Assembly (NCBI RefSeq): GCF_024764775.1 | Contig: NZ_JALIGC010000025.1 | Location: 1 to 32,657, forward strand | Reading direction: 5' to 3' | DNA: 32,657 bases | DNA from: Scandinavium manionii | Lineage (GTDB): Bacteria; Pseudomonadota; Gammaproteobacteria; Enterobacterales; Enterobacteriaceae | Part shown: piece after piece, positions 28,548 through 32,657 of the stretch | Numbering within the stretch: the first letter of the stretch is position 1 | Layout: every line of letters starts with the position of its first letter | Made by a program: the position numbers and the translations under genes | The notes under the pieces: model-generated | Told to the model about the DNA's origin: nothing | Database searches by the model: none | Seen by the model: the letters and a program-made list of their open reading frames with translations, nothing else

Positions 28548-28659
28548 CGATTGTCCCTCTAAGACACGGATAAATCGGTGATATCACCACATCAACCAGG
28601 CAACATGCCTGACTTGTTGAATGCAAGTAACAGAGAGAAACAGGGAGGAGGAGATGAAG

Positions 28660-28735
28660 TGGTGCTGATACCCAGAGTCGAACTGGGGACCTCACCCTTA
28701 CCAAGGGTGCGCTCTACCAACTGAGCCATATCAGC
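28660..28735 (-). tRNA. thrT: tRNA-Thr (anticodon GGT)
   Basis: The 76-base gene starts GCTGATATGGCTCAG and has an encoded CCA end. The anticodon loop reads CTTGGTAAG, giving GGT for ACC/ACU codons. It is the last tRNA before tufB. Confidence 0.97.
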
Positions 28736-28740
28736 ACGTC

Positions 28741-28815
<75 letters not shown>

Positions 28816-28931
28816 ATCCTGAAACTCGGCTACCCAGTTCTTTCTGTAACAAAAAAGAGATTTCTCTCTTTTATTGTTCGGGTCGGTAATTTTACTCGAC
28901 CAACCCAGGCGGCGCAAACGCTGCCAGAAAG

Positions 28932-29016
<85 letters not shown>

Positions 29017-29024
29017 GGACTTGA

Positions 29025-29100
<76 letters not shown>

Positions 29101-29114
29101 ATCAAGTAGCGCGC

Positions 29115-29143
29115 ATTTTAGGGAGACATGCGCAGGCATGCAA
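29115..29143 (-). promoter_or_regulatory. Promoter of the thrU-tufB operon
   Basis: On the minus strand TTGCAT (29138-29143), 17 bp, then TAAAAT (29115-29120), followed by a GC-rich discriminator GCGCGC. That discriminator marks stringently controlled stable-RNA promoters. Fis sites upstream, known in E. coli, would fall in 29145-29220. Confidence 0.88.
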
Positions 29144-29516
29144 CTAAAAAATTGCATAAAATGACTCTTTGCTTATATTTTGCGCGCATCGACGCTAAAG
29201 TGGTGCAAAAGCCATCATTGGCGGACAAAAAATGGGCTAATCATCCCTTTTCCTTCTTCTCTTTTACACATAACATGGGAATAAAGTGGGTTGCCCGTTA
29301 ATAGAATCCATTTTTAGGTTCTCTTTACTGTCTATGATGGCGACAGTCGCAACAAGGATGTGACGCTTTCTAATGAAAGCATCACTAAATCTGATTTTTT
29401 CTTCTTATTCCATTCAATCTGGTGTTAACCTCCTGCCCATTGTCCTGATTAACTGAAAAGTGCCGCTTCATCACGTTTCGGCAGACGGAATGGGTGACAG
29501 CGAGCAGAACATGCTT
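29144..29516. other. Divergent region between thrU and coaA
   Basis: No gene is seen in these 373 bases. The right part near 29144-29220 is A/T-rich and would hold upstream activating sites of thrU. A small hairpin GCTTTC-TAAT-GAAAGC lies at 29364-29380. coaA should have a promoter here; TATGAT at about 29332-29337 is a possible -10 without a good -35. Confidence 0.35.
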
Positions 29517-30467
29517 ATGAGCAAAAAAGAGCAAACGTTAATGACGCCATATCTACAGTTCAACCGTAGCCAGTGGGCTGCACTTCGTGATTCCGTGCCG
29601 ATGACCCTTACTGAAGGGGAAATCACGCGGCTGAAAGGCATTAACGAAGACCTGTCACTGGAAGAAGTGGCTGAGATCTATTTGCCACTGTCGCGTTTGC
29701 TAAACTTCTACATCAGCTCAAGTTTGCGTCGACAGGCTGTTCTGGAACAGTTCCTGGGAACCAACACTCCGCGTATTCCTTATGTCATTAGTATTGCCGG
29801 TAGCGTAGCGGTCGGTAAGAGCACCACTGCGCGTGTGCTGCAGGCATTACTCAGCCGCTGGCCAGAGCATCGCCGCGTTGAATTGATTACGACTGATGGC
29901 TTCCTGCATCCTAATGAAGTATTGAAAGAACGCGGGCTGATGAAGAAGAAAGGCTTCCCGCAGTCTTATGATATGCATCGCCTGGTGAAGTTTGTTTCTG
30001 ATATTAAGTCAGGAGCCCCTGATGTGACCGCCCCTGTCTACTCCCACTTAATTTACGATGTCATCTCTGACGGGGACAAGACGGTAACGCATCCGGATAT
30101 TTTGATCCTCGAGGGTTTAAATGTCCTGCAGAGCGGCATGGATTATCCTCATGATCCACATCATGTATTTGTCTCCGATTTCGTCGATTTCTCGATTTAT
30201 GTCGATGCGCCAGAAGATTTATTGAAAAATTGGTACATCAACCGCTTCCTGAAATTCCGCGAGGGAGCATTTACCCATCCTGATTCCTATTTCCACAATT
30301 ACGCGAAATTATCCAAAGACGAAGCAGTCAATATTGCGACTTCTTTGTGGAATGAAATCAACCTAGTGAATCTTAAAGAAAATATACTTCCGACGCGTGA
30401 ACGCGCCAGCCTGGTTCTGACCAAAAGTGCAAACCATTCGGTCAATGAAGTGCGGTTGCGAAAATAA
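29517..30467 (+). CDS. coaA: Pantothenate kinase (type I)
   Basis: CoaA phosphorylates pantothenate, the committed and CoA-inhibited step of coenzyme A synthesis. With the ATG at 29517 (MSKKEQTLMTPYLQF) it has 316 residues as in E. coli. The P-loop GSVAVGKST runs from G95 with catalytic K101, and DGFLHPN and DPHHVFVSDFVDFSIYVDA follow. The start is not certain: an ATG two codons upstream and a GTG at 29460 are in frame, and no strong ribosome site marks any of them. It converges on birA across a shared terminator. Confidence 0.96.
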   Translation: MSKKEQTLMTPYLQFNRSQWAALRDSVPMTLTEGEITRLKGINEDLSLEEVAEIYLPLSRLLNFYISSSLRRQAVLEQFLGTNTPRIPYVISIAGSVAVGKSTTARVLQALLSRWPEHRRVELITTDGFLHPNEVLKERGLMKKKGFPQSYDMHRLVKFVSDIKSGAPDVTAPVYSHLIYDVISDGDKTVTHPDILILEGLNVLQSGMDYPHDPHHVFVSDFVDFSIYVDAPEDLLKNWYINRFLKFREGAFTHPDSYFHNYAKLSKDEAVNIATSLWNEINLVNLKENILPTRERASLVLTKSANHSVNEVRLRK

Positions 30468-30492
30468 ATAAGGGAGCCTCGGCTCCCTTTAC
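30468..30492. terminator. Bidirectional terminator between coaA and birA
   Basis: AGGGAGCC pairs with GGCTCCCT with further A-T pairs outside; CTTTA follows on the plus strand and CTTATTTATTTT on the minus strand. It serves both convergent genes. Confidence 0.8.
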
Positions 30493-31455
30493 TTATTCTG
30501 CGCTACGCAGTGAAATTTCTCCGCCCATCCAGGGCTTAATCACCCCATCCTGCTCAAGCAAGAGCGCTCCCTGCGTATCAATTCCTCGTGATGTTCCAAA
30601 TATCTCTTTCTCACCGATGATCAGTTTTACCGGGCGGTGAATAAAATTATCCAGCTTCTTCCAACGGGAAAGATAAGGGGTCAATCCTTCTTGCTCAAAT
30701 AGCACTAACGCAGCACGGAGCTCTTTAATTAATCGAACAGCTAGCGTATTGCGGTCAATTTTAATTCCCGCTTCCTGGAGATTGATCCAGCCCTGATTGA
30801 TCACATCGGTCTCAACCCGGCGCATCGCTAGGTTGATGCCAGCGCCGATCACGATCTGTGCAGCATCGCCGGTTTTCCCGGTTAATTCAACAAGAATACC
30901 AGCAAGTTTGCGATCCAATAGATAGAGATCATTTGGCCATTTGACGCGGACTTTATCGGCTCCGAGGCTTTGTAAAACTTCAGCCATAACAATACCAATG
31001 ACCAGACTCAACCCAATTGCAGCCGCAGGGCCTTGTTCAAGTCGCCAGTACATGGACAGATAGAGATTGGCACCGAAAGGTGAGAACCATTTGCGCCCAC
31101 GACGCCCACGCCCAGCCTGTTGATACTCAGCCACACAGACGTCCCCGGATTGCAGGCTCGCCAGTCTATCAAGCAGATACTGGTTAGTAGAGTCGATAAC
31201 TGGCAGTACAGTTACTGCGCCATCGTTGATGCTGCTACGGATGAACTCTTCATTCAGCAGTTGGATCGGCTCTGGAAGGCTGTAACCTTTTCCTGGGACA
31301 GTAAACACATCCACACCCCAGTCACGTAGCGTCTGGATATGCTTATTAATGGCTGCCCGACTCATGCCCAATCTTTCACCCAGTTGTTCACCGGAGTGAA
31401 ACTCGCCATCTGATAAAATCGAAATCAACGTTAAAGGAACCGTATTATCTTTCAC
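30493..31455 (-). CDS. birA: Biotin-protein ligase / biotin operon repressor BirA
   Basis: BirA makes biotinyl-AMP, attaches biotin to AccB and, as a dimer with biotinyl-AMP, represses the bio operon. It has 320 residues (E. coli 321). The N-terminal winged helix-turn-helix (SGEQLGERLGMSRAAINKHI, about 21-40) is followed by the catalytic core with GRGRRGRKW at 115-123 and K183 in DRKLAGILVE, then the small C-terminal domain. It starts with GTG overlapping the murB stop (GTGA), so translation is coupled to murB. Confidence 0.98.
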   Translation of the reverse strand: MKDNTVPLTLISILSDGEFHSGEQLGERLGMSRAAINKHIQTLRDWGVDVFTVPGKGYSLPEPIQLLNEEFIRSSINDGAVTVLPVIDSTNQYLLDRLASLQSGDVCVAEYQQAGRGRRGRKWFSPFGANLYLSMYWRLEQGPAAAIGLSLVIGIVMAEVLQSLGADKVRVKWPNDLYLLDRKLAGILVELTGKTGDAAQIVIGAGINLAMRRVETDVINQGWINLQEAGIKIDRNTLAVRLIKELRAALVLFEQEGLTPYLSRWKKLDNFIHRPVKLIIGEKEIFGTSRGIDTQGALLLEQDGVIKPWMGGEISLRSAE

Positions 31456-32480
31456 GCAATGACCTCTACTGCGTTAACTTCGCCATGCTCGCCGATAAAC
31501 CTGACTTCAGGCTCCAGCCAGACATCAAATTTCTCACCGACTTGCTGGCGTACGTAATGAGCAAGGGCCACAACATTATCGCTGGTCGCATTATTGTCGT
31601 TAATCAGCACCAGAGCCTGCTGTCGGTGTACCATCGCCCCGCCGATACTTTTGCCTTTCAGATGACATTGGTCGATAAGCCAACCGGCTGCAAGCTTTAC
31701 GCTGCCATCAGTCTGGGGATAATGTGGTGCATTCGGGAAGGAAGCCAGCAATTTGTCCGCTACGTCACGGGTTATCACCGGGTTTTTAAAGAAGCTACCC
31801 GCATTGCCATTAACTTTCGGATCAGGCAACTTAGTCAAACGCATATGACAGACGGCATCGAACACTTCTTGTGGTGTGGCAGTCTGTGGATCCAGACGCG
31901 TTAAATCGCCATAGCTCAGAACCGGCTGCCACTGCTTCAGAAGCTTCAGGCCAACGGCGACAATGACATACCTGTCCTGATACTCATGCTTAAAAATACT
32001 GTCCCGATATCCGAAGCGGCATTCATCCGCAGTCAGGCGTTTCGCCACCCCAGTCGCCAGTTCTATACAATCTACGAACTCGCACACGCGCTGTAATTCT
32101 ACACCGTAAGCACCGATATTCTGGATAGGTGAGGAGCCTGCACAACCGGGGATCAATGCCAGGTTTTCAAGTCCAGGCATACCATTTTCCAGCGTAAACT
32201 TCACCAGAAGGTGCCAGTTTTCACCCGCACCGACATGTAAATGCCATGCATCTGGCTGCTCAGTGACCTTAATGCCTTTGATTCGGTTAACCAGTACAAC
32301 GCCAGAATAATCCTTCAGGAAGAGGACATTGCTACCCTCACCCAGGATCAGCGTCGGCAGTTTTTCTGAGGTTGCTTGCTGCCAGGCGTCCAACAATTGC
32401 GGTGCATTTTCGGCACAAACGATACGAGCAGCTTGATGATCGATACCGAAGGTATTCCAGGGCTTTAGAGAGTGATTCAT
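31452..32480 (-). CDS. murB: UDP-N-acetylenolpyruvoylglucosamine reductase
   Basis: MurB is the FAD enzyme that reduces enolpyruvyl-UDP-GlcNAc to UDP-MurNAc in peptidoglycan synthesis. The start at 32480 (MNHSLKPWNTFGID) gives 342 residues as in E. coli; a frame six codons longer is not conserved. Active-site residues R159, S229 (proton donor) and E325 are all present, as is the FAD segment LGEGSNVLF. It stands just downstream of the rRNA operon terminator, with a -10-like TACACT at 32509-32514 on the minus strand, and is coupled to birA. Confidence 0.98.
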   Translation of the reverse strand: MNHSLKPWNTFGIDHQAARIVCAENAPQLLDAWQQATSEKLPTLILGEGSNVLFLKDYSGVVLVNRIKGIKVTEQPDAWHLHVGAGENWHLLVKFTLENGMPGLENLALIPGCAGSSPIQNIGAYGVELQRVCEFVDCIELATGVAKRLTADECRFGYRDSIFKHEYQDRYVIVAVGLKLLKQWQPVLSYGDLTRLDPQTATPQEVFDAVCHMRLTKLPDPKVNGNAGSFFKNPVITRDVADKLLASFPNAPHYPQTDGSVKLAAGWLIDQCHLKGKSIGGAMVHRQQALVLINDNNATSDNVVALAHYVRQQVGEKFDVWLEPEVRFIGEHGEVNAVEVIA

Positions 32481-32536
32481 AGTAGCTTCCAGATGCAAAA
32501 ACCTGGCTAGTGTACCGTATTCAAGGAGGGAAGGCT

Positions 32537-32557
32537 TGTGGATAACGCTGTGGACAG
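32537..32557 (-). promoter_or_regulatory. Paired DnaA box-like sites upstream of murB
   Basis: On the minus strand TTATCCACA (32537-32545) is a perfect DnaA box, and CTGTCCACA (32549-32557) is a two-mismatch copy in the same direction, 12 bp away. They lie between the rRNA terminator and the likely murB promoter. Confidence 0.4.
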
Positions 32558-32572
32558 GCTGCGTATAAACGC

Positions 32573-32601
32573 AAAAAACCCCGGCCTTTCGGTCGGGGTT
32601 T
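32573..32601 (-). terminator. rRNA operon terminator
   Basis: On the minus strand ACCCCGACC, loop GAAA, GGCCGGGGT (one A-C mismatch) is followed by six T. It starts about a dozen bases after the 5S 3' end. Confidence 0.9.
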
Positions 32602-32613
32602 CTTACTTGTTTG

Positions 32614-32657
32614 ATGCCTGGCAGTTCCCTACTCTCGCATGGGGAGACCCCACACTA
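32614..32657 (-). rRNA. rrf: 5S rRNA, 3' end only
   Basis: The last 44 bases on the minus strand end GGGAACTGCCAGGCAT, the standard 3' end of enterobacterial 5S rRNA; the rest lies beyond the window. Its place upstream of murB corresponds to rrfB of E. coli rrnB. Confidence 0.95.

Overview
The window is the chromosomal segment between two rRNA operons of a member of the Enterobacteriaceae. At the left edge the promoters P1 and P2 of one rRNA operon point leftward out of the window. At the right edge the last 44 bases of a 5S rRNA gene, also leftward, enter the window. Gene content, order and protein lengths match the rrnE-purHD ... murB-rrnB interval of Escherichia coli almost gene for gene. 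Two differences argue against E. coli or Salmonella themselves: purD lies 43 bases from yjaH with no zraPSR between them, and two small PTS genes sit between thiH and rpoC. I cannot name the genus from sequence alone; an Enterobacter-, Klebsiella- or Citrobacter-like genus is plausible.

Layout, left to right. (1) 1-385: divergent control region of the rRNA operon (leftward) and of purHD (rightward, with a PurR box and a long leader hairpin). (2) 386-3283: purH-purD, the last IMP-forming steps and the GAR synthetase step of purine synthesis. (3) 3327-7682, leftward: nudC, hemE, nfi, yjaG, hupA and yjaH, covering NAD/RNA-cap hydrolysis, haem synthesis, deaminated-base repair, a DUF416 protein, HU-alpha and a lipoprotein. 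(4) 7779-8282: rsd, the anti-sigma-70 factor. (5) 8341-13876: a TPP riboswitch followed by thiCEFSGH, with overlapping or near-touching genes making the pyrimidine and thiazole halves of thiamine and joining them. (6) 13877-14968: a 409-base gap, a CRP-like site, then an orphan lactose/cellobiose-type PTS IIB-IIA pair and its terminator.

(7) 14998-29143, leftward: the transcription-translation block, read from right to left as thrU-tyrU-glyT-thrT-tufB, secE-nusG, rplK-rplA, rplJ-rplL-rpoB-rpoC. Its control elements are visible: a stringent-type tRNA promoter, the L1 target, the L10 leader structure, the rplL-rpoB attenuator and intrinsic terminators. (8) 29517-32480: coaA (rightward) converging on murB-birA (leftward). 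(9) 32573-32657: terminator and 3' end of the flanking 5S rRNA gene.

Most of the window is core genome. I saw no insertion sequence, prophage, CRISPR array or toxin-antitoxin locus. The least explained parts are the PTS IIB-IIA pair, which has no membrane IIC subunit beside it, with its upstream region; the perfect CRP-type dyad between the two rRNA promoters; the strong hairpin in the purH leader; and DnaA-box-like sequences near both ends. I did not find convincing evidence of a wholly new multi-gene system.
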